This document shows positions 20,878 to 30,226 of a DNA stretch of 64,000 nucleotides, piece after piece (within the stretch, counting starts at the first letter, position 1; each line of letters begins with the position of its first letter). Position numbers and translations under genes: made by a program. The notes beneath the pieces are model-generated. The model was not told the DNA's origin. It saw only the letters and a program-made list of their open reading frames with translations, and made no database searches. The stretch comes from Streptomyces sp. XD-27 (GTDB lineage Bacteria > Actinomycetota > Actinomycetes > Streptomycetales > Streptomycetaceae). The stretch is taken from assembly GCF_030553055.1 (NCBI RefSeq), contig NZ_CP130713.1, forward strand, positions 6,076,001 through 6,140,000, in the 5' to 3' direction.

Positions 20878-21333
20878 ATGCCCCCGTCGCAGCGTGCGGC
20901 GAGCGATCAGGCCGGCCCCGTGCCGTCCACCGAGAGCGCTTCGTCCGCTCCGCAGATCCAGCTCATCCCCGCTCCGGCGGAGGGGGCGCTGGACGCCGCA
21001 GACGAGGCCGTAGACCTGCTGCTGGACTCCGGCCGCGCGCCCGGCGACATCCTGGTCCTGACGACCGGAGGCCAGCACCCGTGGGCGGCCCACGAGCTGT
21101 CCTTCGGCGAGCAGTCGTACTGGGCCCAGCACGACTCCGGAGACGACGTCTTCTACGCCGCCGCCGAAGCCGGCCGGGCCACCGGCCGCCCGGTCGTGGT
21201 CGTGGCCGTCAACGGAGGCGCGGACGACGCCGTTGCCCGTGCGCTCCCGCAGGCCATGTCCCGGGCCGGGGCGCTGCTGATCGTCTGCGGTGATCCGCAG
21301 CGCATCAACGCGCTCATGGGCGCCGGCGTCTGA
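20878..21333 (+). CDS. Conserved hypothetical protein
   Basis: I do not recognise a characterised family. From ATG 20878 the protein has 151 residues: a variable Ser/Ala/Pro N-terminus, then a folded-looking part from IQLIPAPAEG. This contains GDILVLTTGGQHPWAAHEL and RPVVVVAVNGG and ends with LLIVCGDPQRINALMGAGV. The pattern faintly recalls the C-terminal part of superfamily 1 helicases, without any Walker motif, so it is at most a degenerate or accessory domain. The frame is open back to 20698 with no good Shine-Dalgarno, so the true start is uncertain. It lies between rnhB and a hairpin shared with the next, convergent gene. Confidence 0.6.
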   Translation: MPPSQRAASDQAGPVPSTESASSAPQIQLIPAPAEGALDAADEAVDLLLDSGRAPGDILVLTTGGQHPWAAHELSFGEQSYWAQHDSGDDVFYAAAEAGRATGRPVVVVAVNGGADDAVARALPQAMSRAGALLIVCGDPQRINALMGAGV

Positions 21334-21361
21334 ACCTGCTGCCCGCCGCCGCTGACCGTAC

Positions 21362-21405
21362 GCCCGGTGACGGGCGGCCCCTGCCGGGGCCGCCCGTCAC
21401 CGGGC
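21362..21405. terminator. Perfect 20-bp hairpin between convergent genes
   Basis: GCCCGGTGACGGGCGGCCCC pairs perfectly with its complement across a TGCC loop. It overlaps the stop codon of the minus-strand gene at 21397 and probably terminates both directions. Confidence 0.85.
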
Positions 21406-22023
21406 GGCTGTGCGCCGCAGCGCGTCCGGCGCGCCCCCGCCCGAGCGCGTCAGCGCGCCCGGACCCGCATGGTCCGCGGCGCCCGGCGCCACGGGGTGCT
21501 GCCAGCCCTGGCACGAGGCCGAGTTCGGCCTTCGGCCGGTACGCCCGTCGCCCAGCACCTGCCAGCCGCCGGGCGTGAGCGTGATGTACGCCCCGCAGCG
21601 CAGCCCGTGCAGGGTGCAGGCGTCGCGGAGCCCCCACATCCACGCGCCGTCCTCCTCGGTCCACCGGTCGTCGCCGTCACGGCAGTAGAGCAGCACGGCC
21701 GTACGCACCGGCGTACGGCGGCGCAGGTCGTGCGGGATGATCCGACGCAGCTGCTCAAGGAGCGCGTTGCGGAACTCCCAGCCGTCGGCGGCCCTGGCCC
21801 GGTGGGCGAACGAGGCGCTGGCCGCCAGCCGTTCGTCCGGGCCGAGCACCGCGACGACGGCCGTCGAGGGGGTCGGCAGATGGCGCGCGTGGAGGCCGGT
21901 GACCACCTCACGGGGATTGCGCAGCAAGGGGATGCCCGCGTCGGCCCACTCGGCCGGTTCGAGCATCCGGCCCAGCCGGGACACGGAATCAGTGGCGGGC
22001 GGCGGAACGGAGCCGAGGGTCAC
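21397..22023 (-). CDS. Conserved hypothetical protein
   Basis: The 208-residue protein starts at GTG 22023 behind GGGAGG. The frame is open to 22248, but that extension is not preferred. I do not recognise its family. Visible features are an Arg-rich central part (LRRIIPHDLRRRTPVRTAVL), a conserved-looking LLYCRDGDDRWTEEDGAWMWG, and GLRCGAYITLTPGGWQVLGD. The tail is low-complexity. No membrane segment or signal is seen. It lies just downstream of the RecQ-like helicase on the same strand, with a 221-bp gap, so a role near DNA metabolism is only a guess from position. Confidence 0.65.
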   Translation of the reverse strand: MTLGSVPPPATDSVSRLGRMLEPAEWADAGIPLLRNPREVVTGLHARHLPTPSTAVVAVLGPDERLAASASFAHRARAADGWEFRNALLEQLRRIIPHDLRRRTPVRTAVLLYCRDGDDRWTEEDGAWMWGLRDACTLHGLRCGAYITLTPGGWQVLGDGRTGRRPNSASCQGWQHPVAPGAADHAGPGALTRSGGGAPDALRRTAAR

Positions 22024-22244
22024 GGTCCTCCCTTCGTCTGCGCGCCCACGGATCGCGCAGTGTGCCGGGCACGGGGGCGCACGCCACAGCACAGCTCCAG
22101 CGAGGCCGCGAGCGAAGCGGGGTGGGGAGCACTGACAATTCTCGTCGCCCTGCCGGCTTGCGGCAACGAGCAATTGGCGCCGCTGACCGGTATAGGGCGG
22201 TGCGCCGCCAATATTCCTCCCGACCCGGCGGCCGCACCAGTGCG

Positions 22245-24428
22245 TCACGCCTGCACTGCCAGGACCAGCGGAAACACCTCCCCGGCTCCGGCCCGGCGCA
22301 GGAGCCGGGCAGCGACCGCCAACGTCCAGCCCGAATCGGCCAGATCATCCACCAGCAGCACCGGTCCGGCCGCCTGGGCGAGCGCGGCCCGCAGCTCGGG
22401 CGGCACGGTCAGCGCCCCGTGCAGCGCCCGGACCCGCTGCGCGCTGTTGCTCCGGGAGACCGGCGCGCCCAGCTCGCCCTCCGCGTACGTGACCGTGCCC
22501 AGCAGCGGCATCCGCCCGATGGCCGCGATCCGTTCGCCGAGTGACCGGATCAGCCGCGGCCGCTTGTACGAGTCGAGTGTGACGACTCCGACCGGGCGGG
22601 CCGGAGCATCCGGAGCGCCCGAGGCCCAGCCGCCGGAGCCCTTCGCCCAGTCCGCGAGCACGGTCACGACGGCGTCCGCGACATCGTCGGGCACCGGGCC
22701 GTCCGGTGCCTGCGCGGAGAGCAGCGGACGCAGCCGGTTGCCCCAGCCGATGTCGGAGAGCCGGCCCAGAGCCCGGCCGGGAGCGGCCTGTTCACCCGCC
22801 GGAATGCGGCCCTTGAGGTCGACACCCACGGCCGGCAGCCCGGTGGGCCACATCCGGCGCGGCTCCACCTCGACGCCCGGCCGCCCCAGTTCACCGCGTG
22901 CCGCGTCCAGGGCGGTGGCCGACACCTCGGCGGTGAAGCGGGCCCCCGCGCAGTTGTCGCAGCGCCCGCAGGGCGCCGCCGTCTCGTCGTCCAGCTGCCG
23001 TCGCAGGAACTCCATCCGGCACCCGGTCGTGTTGGTGTAGTCCCGCATGGCCTGCTGTTCCAGTTCCCGCTGGCGCGCCACCCAGGCGTATCGCTGCGCG
23101 TCATAGGCCCAGGGTCGGCCGGTCGCGGTCCAGCCGCCGCGCTCCCGGCGCACGGCTCCGTCCACGTCGAGCACCTTGAGCATGATCTCCAGGCGCGACC
23201 GGCGCAGGTCGACCCGCGGTTCGAGCGCGGGCAGCGACACCGGGCGGTCGGACGCCGCGAGGACGTCCAAGGTCCGCCGTACCTGCTCCTCGGACGGGAA
23301 CGCGAGCGAGGCGAAGTACTGCCAGATCGCCTCGTCCTCACGGCCGGGCAGCAGCAGCACCTCGGCGTGCTCCACGCCGCGCCCGGCGCGCCCCACCTGC
23401 TGGTAGTAGGCGATGGGGGAGGACGGCGACCCCAGGTGGACCACGAAGCCGAGATCCGGCTTGTCGAACCCCATGCCGAGTGCCGAGGTGGCGACGAGCG
23501 CCTTGACGCGGTTGGCGAGCAGATCCTCCTCCGCCTGCTGCCGGTCCGCGTTCTCCGTCCGTCCCGTGTACGAGGAGACGGTGTGGCCGCATCGGCGCAG
23601 ATAGGCGGTGACCTCCTCGGCCGCGGCGACCGTGAGCGTGTACACGATCCCGGAGCCCGGCAGCGCGTCGAGATGGTCGGCGAGCCACGCGAGGCGGTGT
23701 GCGGCGTCGGGCAGCCGGAGCACCGACAGGCTCAGGCTTTCGCGCTCCAGCGCCCCGCGCAGGACGAGCGCCGGACCGGACCCGTCACCGTCCCCCTCGT
23801 GCCCGCCGGTGCCCAGCTGGTCGGCGACGTCGGCGGTGACCCGCGCGTTGGCGGTGGCGGTCGTCGCCAGCACCGGAACGCCGGGCGGCAGGTCGGCGAG
23901 CATCGTGCGCAGTCTGCGGTAGTCCGGCCGGAAGTCATGGCCCCAGTCCGAGATGCAGTGCGCCTCGTCGACGACCAGCAGGCCGGTGGCGGCGGCGAGC
24001 TTGGGCAGCACCTGGTCGCGGAAGTCGGGATTGTTCAGCCGCTCGGGGCTGACCAGCAGCACATCCACCTCGCCCGCGGCCACCTCGGCCTGGATGGTGT
24101 CCCACTCCTCCGGGTTGGCGGAGTTGATCGTGCGCGCGTGGATACCGGCCCGCGCGGCGGCGTCCACCTGGTTGCGCATCAGCGCCAGGAGCGGTGAGAC
24201 GATCACAGTGGGGCCGCTGCCGCGCTCGCGCAGCAGGGCGGTGGCGACGAAGTACACCGCGGACTTGCCCCAGCCGGTGCGCTGCACGACCAGGGCCCGG
24301 CGGCGCTCGGCGACCAGCGCCTCCACCGCACGCCACTGGTCCTCCCGGAGCCGGGCGGCACCGGAGGGGTCCCCGACGAGGCGGGCGAGGACGTGGTCGG
24401 CCGAGGCACGCAGATCTTCGTTGCTCAT
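22245..24428 (-). CDS. RecQ-like DNA helicase with C-terminal phosphoribosyltransferase-like domain
   Basis: The 727-residue protein has RecQ helicase motifs: Walker [40 protein letters not shown] (DEAH plus the RecQ aromatic loop), VLATTATAN and [12 protein letters not shown] zinc-binding cluster follows ([10 protein letters not shown] ... CGRCDNC). Instead of an HRDC domain the C-terminus ends in a phosphoribosyltransferase-like fold, marked by the PRPP-loop-like [17 protein letters not shown] 24428 is chosen because MSNEDLR follows a GGGGGG stretch; the 44 extra upstream codons lack support. The divergent neighbour is DUF4192. Processing of damaged DNA or nucleotide-linked signalling is likely, but the fused domain's role is unknown. 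Confidence 0.87.
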   Translation of the reverse strand: MSNEDLRASADHVLARLVGDPSGAARLREDQWRAVEALVAERRRALVVQRTGWGKSAVYFVATALLRERGSGPTVIVSPLLALMRNQVDAAARAGIHARTINSANPEEWDTIQAEVAAGEVDVLLVSPERLNNPDFRDQVLPKLAAATGLLVVDEAHCISDWGHDFRPDYRRLRTMLADLPPGVPVLATTATANARVTADVADQLGTGGHEGDGDGSGPALVLRGALERESLSLSVLRLPDAAHRLAWLADHLDALPGSGIVYTLTVAAAEEVTAYLRRCGHTVSSYTGRTENADRQQAEEDLLANRVKALVATSALGMGFDKPDLGFVVHLGSPSSPIAYYQQVGRAGRGVEHAEVLLLPGREDEAIWQYFASLAFPSEEQVRRTLDVLAASDRPVSLPALEPRVDLRRSRLEIMLKVLDVDGAVRRERGGWTATGRPWAYDAQRYAWVARQRELEQQAMRDYTNTTGCRMEFLRRQLDDETAAPCGRCDNCAGARFTAEVSATALDAARGELGRPGVEVEPRRMWPTGLPAVGVDLKGRIPAGEQAAPGRALGRLSDIGWGNRLRPLLSAQAPDGPVPDDVADAVVTVLADWAKGSGGWASGAPDAPARPVGVVTLDSYKRPRLIRSLGERIAAIGRMPLLGTVTYAEGELGAPVSRSNSAQRVRALHGALTVPPELRAALAQAAGPVLLVDDLADSGWTLAVAARLLRRAGAGEVFPLVLAVQA

Positions 24429-24541
24429 CCCCCCATGCAACCCGATGCCACCGACATCGCGCGACCGAGGTCCGCGAGGCTGTGGAAAGACGTTTTTCCA
24501 CAGGGGTGGCGAGATCGGCTTGATCACGAGACCTTCTGGCC

Positions 24542-26071
24542 ATGACGAAAAACGACGCATTCGCCAGCCCCTCCGACCACGAGCAGGTCACCCTCCGCAG
24601 CCCGGCCGAACTCGCCGACGCCCTGCCGTACTTGGTCGGGTTCCACCCGGACGACAGCATCGTCCTGGTCGCCCTGCACGGCCCGGAGGGCCGCTTCGGC
24701 GGGCGGCTCAGGCTGGGCATCCCCGAAGCCCGCGACGACTGGCCCGAGGTCAGCGACCAACTCGCCGAGTGCCTGGTGACCGGGGGTGAGCGGCGCGGGT
24801 CACGGCCCGACGGCATCATCGTCTTCCTGCGCCAGGACCCGGCCGCGGACGAGTCCGGGCAGGACGTGATGGAGCGGCTGCGGCCGCTGGCCCAGCTCCT
24901 GCGCACGGCCTGCGGTACGCACGAGGTGCCGGTCTTCGAGGCACTGTGCGTCTCCGGCGGCCGCTTCTGGTCCTACTGCTGCCCCGACCAGCGCTGCTGT
25001 CCGGCGGAGGGCACGCCGCTGGGCATTCCCGGAACGTCGGTGATGGCTGCCGCGGCGGCGTACGCGGGGATCAGGGTGCGCGGGTCGCTGCGGGAGATGG
25101 AGGCCCGCCTTGCCCCGCTCGCCGCACCGCGGGCCGCGGAGCAGGAGGAAGCGCTGGAGACGGCGGGCGAGGCGCTGCTGCCCCGCATCCTGGGGGACGC
25201 CGACTCCGCCGCCGTGCGGGAGGAGACGCTCGTGCTGCTGCGGCGGATGCTGGAGCGGTTCCGCGCGGCCGTGCCGATCGCCGACACGGCCGCCGCCGAC
25301 CTCCACGACGACCGCCTTCTCGACCCCGGTGAGGCGGCGGCCGTGATCATCGGGCTGCAGGACCGGGTCACGCGCGACCGCGCGGCGGAGTGGATGGAAG
25401 GCGCGGACGCGGAACCGGCGCTGCGGCTCTGGCGAGCATTGGCCCGGCGCTGCGTCGGGGCCTACGTCGAGCATGCCGCCGTGCCGCTCACCCTCGCCGG
25501 CTGGGTGGCCTGGTCATCGGGGGACGAGCCCTCCGCCAGGGTCGCGCTCGGCCGCGCCCTGCGCGCCGATCCGAACTACCTGTTCGCCAAGATGCTGCAC
25601 GAGGCGTGCAACGAGGGACTCGACCCCGAGCCGCTGCGGCGGTGCCTGCGGCGGGCGCGTGCGGATCAGGCGGTCCACGCCGCCATCCACGAGGAACTGG
25701 CGCGCGGATCGGGCATGGCGTCCGCGCCGGACGCCGACGTCGCGGCGAGCGGTCCCGAGGCGCCTGACGCCCCCGCCGACGTCTCCATGAACAGTTCTGC
25801 GGCCGGTGCCTCCACCGGTGTCGCCGAAGCACCGGCCGACAGGGCTGGAACAGATGTCGCCGAAGCCCCGGCCGACGGGGCTGGAACAGATGCGGGCGGC
25901 GGAGCAGGGGAAAGGGCCGCGCGCAGGCGCGGCGCTCGCGCGGCCCGGTCCGGGCGGCCGACGCCCTGCGGACCGGGAGGCCCGCGCGGCGGTCGTGACG
26001 GGCGCCGGCCCGAAGCCAGGCCGCGGACGCGGCGCCGGGCGGGGCACCGGGGAGCCGGCGGCCGCCGGTGA
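24542..26071 (+). CDS. DUF4192 family protein
   Basis: The 509-residue protein carries the actinobacterial DUF4192 domain over residues 15-390: [21 protein letters not shown] and [10 protein letters not shown] at the start, [10 protein letters not shown] with several cysteines in the middle, and [22 protein letters not shown] near the end. Its function is unknown. Residues beyond about 400 are a low-complexity Ala/Asp/Pro tail with two 36-bp repeats, and the last 70 residues are Arg/Gly-rich. The tail may be real, but its composition leaves the exact C-terminus doubtful. It starts 113 bp from the divergent RecQ-like gene. Confidence 0.8.
   Translation: MTKNDAFASPSDHEQVTLRSPAELADALPYLVGFHPDDSIVLVALHGPEGRFGGRLRLGIPEARDDWPEVSDQLAECLVTGGERRGSRPDGIIVFLRQDPAADESGQDVMERLRPLAQLLRTACGTHEVPVFEALCVSGGRFWSYCCPDQRCCPAEGTPLGIPGTSVMAAAAAYAGIRVRGSLREMEARLAPLAAPRAAEQEEALETAGEALLPRILGDADSAAVREETLVLLRRMLERFRAAVPIADTAAADLHDDRLLDPGEAAAVIIGLQDRVTRDRAAEWMEGADAEPALRLWRALARRCVGAYVEHAAVPLTLAGWVAWSSGDEPSARVALGRALRADPNYLFAKMLHEACNEGLDPEPLRRCLRRARADQAVHAAIHEELARGSGMASAPDADVAASGPEAPDAPADVSMNSSAAGASTGVAEAPADRAGTDVAEAPADGAGTDAGGGAGERAARRRGARAARSGRPTPCGPGGPRGGRDGRRPEARPRTRRRAGHRGAGGRR
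25820..25891 (+). repeat. Two 36-bp repeats in the DUF4192 tail
   Basis: A 36-bp unit beginning GTCGCCGAAGC occurs twice in tandem with two mismatches. It is in frame and encodes VAEAPAD-x-AGTD twice. Confidence 0.9.
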
Positions 26072-26202
26072 CGGCACCTGCCGGCAGCGGACCAGTCGAG
26101 ACGGGCCCCGCGACGGTTCCGGCCCCGTCGTGCCGCAGTGCCGGCACGACCGGGCGGGAGCGGTCCCACGGACCCGGCCCGTCATGGCCAAGAGCCTGTT
26201 TA

Positions 26203-26217
26203 TCGTCAGGCAGACGA
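26203..26217. promoter_or_regulatory. Palindrome overlapping the Nudix gene promoter
   Basis: TCGTCAGGCAGACGA has perfect 5-bp arms around AGGCA. It touches the TATGAT hexamer at 26219-26224, so a bound protein would block transcription. Autoregulation by the NrtR-like product is the simplest idea. Confidence 0.55.
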
Positions 26218-26230
26218 CTATGATCACTTC

Positions 26231-26992
26231 ATGCCCTACGACCCGTCGGCCTTCCCGCCCTTCGCCGTCACCGTCGATCTGGTCGTGCTCACCGTGCGGC
26301 GGCACGCGCTGTGCGCGCTGGCCGTCCGCCGCGGTGAGCCGCCCTTCCAAGGGCGGTGGGCGCTGCCCGGTGGATTCGTGCGGGCCGACGAGGATCTCGC
26401 GGCGGCCGCCGCGAGAGAGCTCGCGGAGGAGACGGGGCTGCTCGCCCACGATCCCTCCCTCCCCGCGCCGCCCAACGCCGCCCACCTCGAACAGCTCGCG
26501 ACCTACGGTGACCCCAAGCGCGACCCCCGCATGCGTGTGGTCAGCGTCGCGCACCTGGCACTCGCCCCCGACCTGCCCGCGCCGCGCCCCGGCGGTGACG
26601 CGCACAGCGTGCGCTGGGCGCCGGTGGAGTCGCTGCTCGACCAGGACGGGGCGTTCAGCCGCGACGGAGAGGCGGCGGCACCGCTCGCCTTCGACCACGC
26701 CCGCATCCTCGCGGACGGCGTCGAACGCGCCCGCTCGAAGATCGAGTACTCGTCGCTGGCCACGGCGTTCTGCCCGCGGGAGTTCACCGTGGGCGAGCTG
26801 CGCCGGGTCTACGAGGCGGTGTGGGGAGTGGTCCTGGACCCGCGCAACTTCCATCGCAAGGTGACCGGAACCCCGGGCTTCCTGGTGCCGACCGGAGGGA
26901 CGACGACCCGTCAGGGCGGCCGCCCCGCCCAGCTGTTCCGGGCCGGAGGCGCGACGCTGCTCAATCCTCCGATGCTGCGCCCCGAGGTCTGA
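26231..26992 (+). CDS. Nudix protein with C-terminal winged helix (NrtR-like)
   Basis: The 253-residue protein has an N-terminal Nudix domain with an intact box GFVRADEDLAAAAARELAEE followed by TGL, so hydrolase activity is possible. A C-terminal region resembling the NrtR winged helix follows: KIEYSSLATAFCPREFTVGEL, then LRRVYEAVWGV and RNFHRKVTGTPGF. NrtR proteins repress NAD biosynthesis genes and respond to ADP-ribose. ATG 26231 lies 6 bases after a TATGAT hexamer, so the mRNA is probably leaderless. No NAD gene is adjacent, so its regulon would lie elsewhere. Confidence 0.82.
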   Translation: MPYDPSAFPPFAVTVDLVVLTVRRHALCALAVRRGEPPFQGRWALPGGFVRADEDLAAAAARELAEETGLLAHDPSLPAPPNAAHLEQLATYGDPKRDPRMRVVSVAHLALAPDLPAPRPGGDAHSVRWAPVESLLDQDGAFSRDGEAAAPLAFDHARILADGVERARSKIEYSSLATAFCPREFTVGELRRVYEAVWGVVLDPRNFHRKVTGTPGFLVPTGGTTTRQGGRPAQLFRAGGATLLNPPMLRPEV

Positions 26993-27214
26993 CACGCCCT
27001 CAGCGTGACCTATGCTTAACAGGAAATACGGATAAATCGAGCTAGCGTGGTGACGTGTATCCCCGGCCGCGCGCCGCCGGGCCGCGAAGCGCCTCGCCGT
27101 CCGCGCGTCCGTTGCCCAGCGTGCCCGCAACTCCCCGCAGCGTGGCGATTTCTGTCCGGTTGGACGTCAATTGTGAGGTAATGCGCGATCACCCTTTCGT
27201 GTGCTTTTCACCAA

Positions 27215-27229
27215 AGACCCTAAGGGTCT
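27215..27229. promoter_or_regulatory. Palindrome over the whiH -35 element
   Basis: AGACCCTAAGGGTCT has perfect 7-bp arms around one A. It covers the TAAG of the proposed sigma-WhiG promoter and is a good candidate for autorepression by the GntR-type product. Confidence 0.6.
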
Positions 27230-27247
27230 CCGAGGTGTCGCCGACAA
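27221..27247 (+). promoter_or_regulatory. Candidate sigma-WhiG promoter of whiH
   Basis: TAAG, a 15-base spacer and GCCGACAA match the sigma-WhiG consensus TAAA-N15-GCCGATAA with one mismatch in each element. The expected start point falls at or next to the GTG at 27255, giving a leaderless message. S. coelicolor whiH is known to be transcribed by sigma-WhiG. Confidence 0.7.
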
Positions 27248-27254
27248 AGGATGC

Positions 27255-28142
27255 GTGAGTACCCTTGCGCACACCACGATGACCGCGGCTCGCCCAGCCG
27301 AATCCGGCCTCGCCGGCCCGGGCGAGCTAGACCGCTACTCCTACCCCGACGCCCCCGGCGCCGACCGCGGCAGCGCCCCCTCCTGGGACGGCGCCGACGC
27401 GGAGATCGGCCGCGTGGGGCGGCGTGCCGCCGGCAATCGAGGCCGCGGCCTGCACGGCCAACTCGTCCAGCAACTGGGCCAGATGATCGTCTCCGGTGAC
27501 CTGGGTGCCGATCGTCCGCTCGTACCCGAGGAGATCGGCCAGCGCTTCGAGGTCTCCCGGACCGTCGTCCGCGAATCACTCCGCGTACTGGAGGCCAAGG
27601 GCCTGGTCAGCGCGCGGCCCAACGTCGGCACCCGGGTCCGGCCGGTCAGCGACTGGAACCTGCTGGACCCCGACATCATCGAGTGGCGGGCGTTCGGCCC
27701 GCAGCGCGACGACCAGCGCCGCGAGCTGTGCGAGCTGCGCTGGACCATCGAGCCGCTGGCCGCCCGCCTCGCCGCCGGGCACGGCCGTGAGGAGGTCCAG
27801 CAGCGGCTCGCCGACATGGTGGAGATCATGGCGCACGCACTGGCGCAGGGGGACGCCCTGACCTTCTCCCGCGCCGACGCCGAGTTCCACACGCTGCTCC
27901 TCCAGGTCGCGGGCAACCGCATGCTGGAGCACCTCGCGGGCATCGTCGCCTCCGCCCTCCATGTCTCCGGGGGGCCGGTCACCGGCTGCGACCGGCCCAC
28001 CGAGGCCGGCGTCGGACACCACCGCCGCATCGTCGACGCCGTCGGTTCGGGCGACGCCGCGGCGGCCGAGGCCGCGATGCGTCAACTGCTCACCGTCCAC
28101 CCTGAGGTCGAGCGCGTGGTGCCAGCACCGCGTGAGCACTGA
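27255..28142 (+). CDS. whiH: GntR/FadR-family sporulation regulator WhiH
   Basis: The 295-residue protein has a GntR winged helix (LVPEEIGQRFEVSRTVVRES, then LRVLEAKGLVSARP) at about residues 75-140. An FCD ligand domain follows (ELCELRWTIEPLAARLAA and ADAEFHTLLLQVAGN). WhiH is needed for sporulation septation in aerial hyphae. The assignment rests on family and on its position directly before hrdB, the known position of whiH, and is supported by the sigma-WhiG-like promoter. GTG 27255 follows AAAGGA. The FCD His/Asp residues suggest a metal-carboxylate ligand, which is inference. Confidence 0.85.
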   Translation: MSTLAHTTMTAARPAESGLAGPGELDRYSYPDAPGADRGSAPSWDGADAEIGRVGRRAAGNRGRGLHGQLVQQLGQMIVSGDLGADRPLVPEEIGQRFEVSRTVVRESLRVLEAKGLVSARPNVGTRVRPVSDWNLLDPDIIEWRAFGPQRDDQRRELCELRWTIEPLAARLAAGHGREEVQQRLADMVEIMAHALAQGDALTFSRADAEFHTLLLQVAGNRMLEHLAGIVASALHVSGGPVTGCDRPTEAGVGHHRRIVDAVGSGDAAAAEAAMRQLLTVHPEVERVVPAPREH

Positions 28143-28494
28143 CCCACCGGCCACGCGGAACGGACATGAACACGGGGCGGCGTCGCCGGATCTCCGGAGG
28201 CCGGCTCCGACCGGCTCCGAAGATTCGGCGACGCACTGTGATCTGTCCGCTTCTATCGGCATTCGTACTGCTTTGTGGTGTGACTCGGGCCACGAGGATT
28301 GGGCGTAACGCTCTTTGCAGCAGTGCGATGACTAAAGAGGTGGTAGCCGCGGTGGGAATACAGACGTCGCTCGTGACGCTGTAGTCCCCTGCACTGCCGC
28401 TCGCGCCACCGGTTCATCCCTGCCGGTGGTCGTCGGCTCCGGTCCTCCACGGACGGGGCCGGAAGCCGTTCCCCATCATTCCGAGAGGTTGTTC
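28143..28494 (+). promoter_or_regulatory. hrdB promoter region
   Basis: This 352-bp gap has no coding ORF. A GGGAAT at 28354-28359 followed 18 bases after its AAT by GCT resembles a sigma-R promoter (GGAAT-N18/19-GTT), in line with the known sigma-R-dependent second promoter of hrdB. A short AT-richer segment around 28290-28345 may hold the vegetative promoter, but I cannot define its elements. Confidence 0.55.
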
Positions 28495-30042
28495 GTGTCG
28501 GCCAGCACATCCCGTACGCTCCCGCCGGAGATCGCCGAGTCCGAGTCTGTCATGGCGCTCATCGAGCGGGGAAAGGCTGATGGGCAGATCGCCGGCGATG
28601 ACGTGCGTCGGGCCTTCGAGGCTGACCAGATTCCGCCAACCCAGTGGAAGAACGTTCTGCGCAGCCTCAACCAGATCCTCGACGAGGAGGGTGTGACGCT
28701 GATGGTCAGTGCCGCAGAGGCGCCCAAGCGCACCCGCAAGAGCGTCGCAGCGAAGAGTCCGGCGAAGCGCACCGCCACCAAGACCGTCACGGCCAAGACG
28801 GTCACCACCAAGAAGGCCGCCGCCGCCCCGGCCGGGGTCGGCACCGACGCGGAAGACGACGCCACGGCATCGCCCGCGAAGAAGGCCGTCGCGAAGAAGA
28901 CCACGGCCAAGAAGGCGACGGCGAAGAAGACCGTCGCGAAGAAGGCCACGGCCAAGAAGACCGCCTCCAAGAAGGACGCCGACGAGCTGCTCGAGGGCGA
29001 GGAGCTGATCGAGGAGACCGCGGGCCCCGGCAAGCCGGGCGCCGAGTCCGAGGGCGAGGGCGAGAGCCAGGGCTTCGTGCTCTCCGACGAGGACGAGGAC
29101 GACGCCCCCGCGCAGCAGGTCGCCGCGGCCGGCGCCACCGCCGACCCGGTCAAGGACTACCTCAAGCAGATCGGTAAGGTCCCGCTGCTCAACGCCGAGC
29201 AGGAGGTCGAGCTCGCCAAGCGCATCGAGGCCGGCCTGTTCGCCGAGGACAAGCTCGCCAACTCCGACAAGCTCGCCCCCAAGCTCAAGCGCGAGCTGGA
29301 GATCATCGCCGAGGACGGCCGCCGCGCCAAGAACCACCTGCTGGAGGCCAACCTCCGACTGGTGGTCTCGCTGGCCAAGCGCTACACCGGCCGCGGCATG
29401 CTCTTCCTGGACCTGATCCAGGAGGGCAACCTCGGTCTGATCCGCGCGGTCGAGAAGTTCGACTACACCAAGGGCTACAAGTTCTCCACCTACGCCACCT
29501 GGTGGATCCGGCAGGCGATCACCCGCGCGATGGCCGACCAGGCGCGCACCATCCGTATCCCGGTGCACATGGTCGAGGTCATCAACAAGCTCGCGCGTGT
29601 CCAGCGCCAGATGCTCCAGGACCTGGGCCGCGAGCCCACCCCGGAGGAGCTGGCCAAGGAGCTCGACATGACCCCGGAGAAGGTCATCGAGGTCCAGAAG
29701 TACGGTCGCGAGCCGATCTCCCTGCACACGCCGCTGGGCGAGGACGGCGACAGCGAGTTCGGTGACCTCATCGAGGACTCCGAGGCCGTCGTCCCCGCCG
29801 ACGCGGTGAGCTTCACGCTTCTGCAGGAGCAGCTGCACTCGGTGCTCGACACCCTCTCCGAGCGCGAGGCCGGCGTGGTCTCCATGCGCTTCGGCCTCAC
29901 CGACGGCCAGCCGAAGACCCTGGACGAGATCGGCAAGGTCTACGGCGTGACGCGTGAGCGCATCCGCCAGATCGAGTCGAAGACCATGTCGAAGCTGCGC
30001 CACCCGTCCCGCTCCCAGGTCCTGCGCGACTACCTGGACTGA
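28495..30042 (+). CDS. hrdB: Principal RNA polymerase sigma factor HrdB
   Basis: HrdB is the essential housekeeping sigma-70 factor. The 515-residue protein has a divergent N-terminus with a Lys/Ala-rich repeat region at about residues 85-165 ([17 protein letters not shown]), typical of Streptomyces HrdB. Region 1.2 begins at [16 protein letters not shown] near residue 218, and regions 2.1-2.4 include [16 protein letters not shown]. Region 3 follows, and region 4.2 reads [23 protein letters not shown] 28495 behind GAGAGG gives [16 protein letters not shown], the usual start. A hairpin follows at 30100. Confidence 0.97.
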   Translation: MSASTSRTLPPEIAESESVMALIERGKADGQIAGDDVRRAFEADQIPPTQWKNVLRSLNQILDEEGVTLMVSAAEAPKRTRKSVAAKSPAKRTATKTVTAKTVTTKKAAAAPAGVGTDAEDDATASPAKKAVAKKTTAKKATAKKTVAKKATAKKTASKKDADELLEGEELIEETAGPGKPGAESEGEGESQGFVLSDEDEDDAPAQQVAAAGATADPVKDYLKQIGKVPLLNAEQEVELAKRIEAGLFAEDKLANSDKLAPKLKRELEIIAEDGRRAKNHLLEANLRLVVSLAKRYTGRGMLFLDLIQEGNLGLIRAVEKFDYTKGYKFSTYATWWIRQAITRAMADQARTIRIPVHMVEVINKLARVQRQMLQDLGREPTPEELAKELDMTPEKVIEVQKYGREPISLHTPLGEDGDSEFGDLIEDSEAVVPADAVSFTLLQEQLHSVLDTLSEREAGVVSMRFGLTDGQPKTLDEIGKVYGVTRERIRQIESKTMSKLRHPSRSQVLRDYLD

Positions 30043-30099
30043 TCGGGTCGGTTGGTCGGCCGTGGCCCCGTGTGGGTGAACGGCCGGCGCCAGATCGTT

Positions 30100-30134
30100 C
30101 GAAGGCCGGGTCCCCTCCGGGGGCTCGGCCTTCG
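30100..30134 (+). terminator. Hairpin after hrdB
   Basis: CGAAGGCCGGGTCCCC pairs imperfectly with GGGGCTCGGCCTTCG across a TCCG loop. The tract that follows has few T residues, as is common for Streptomyces terminators. Confidence 0.75.
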
Positions 30135-30226
30135 CGCTGCTCGCTTTCTTTTCGCTTCCGGATGCGGACGCGACCGTACTGGGTGACGCTAGGTGGGCAC
30201 GTCGCTCCGATCGGTCAGGAGGCAGT

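Larger units (their letters stand above)
26993..27254 (+). promoter_or_regulatory. whiH upstream region
   Basis: This 262-bp gap holds no supported gene. Near its 3' end it contains a 15-bp palindrome (27215-27229) overlapping a sequence that fits a sigma-WhiG promoter (27221-27247). The AT-richer stretch at 27009-27050 could hold a second promoter but shows no clear consensus. Confidence 0.5.
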
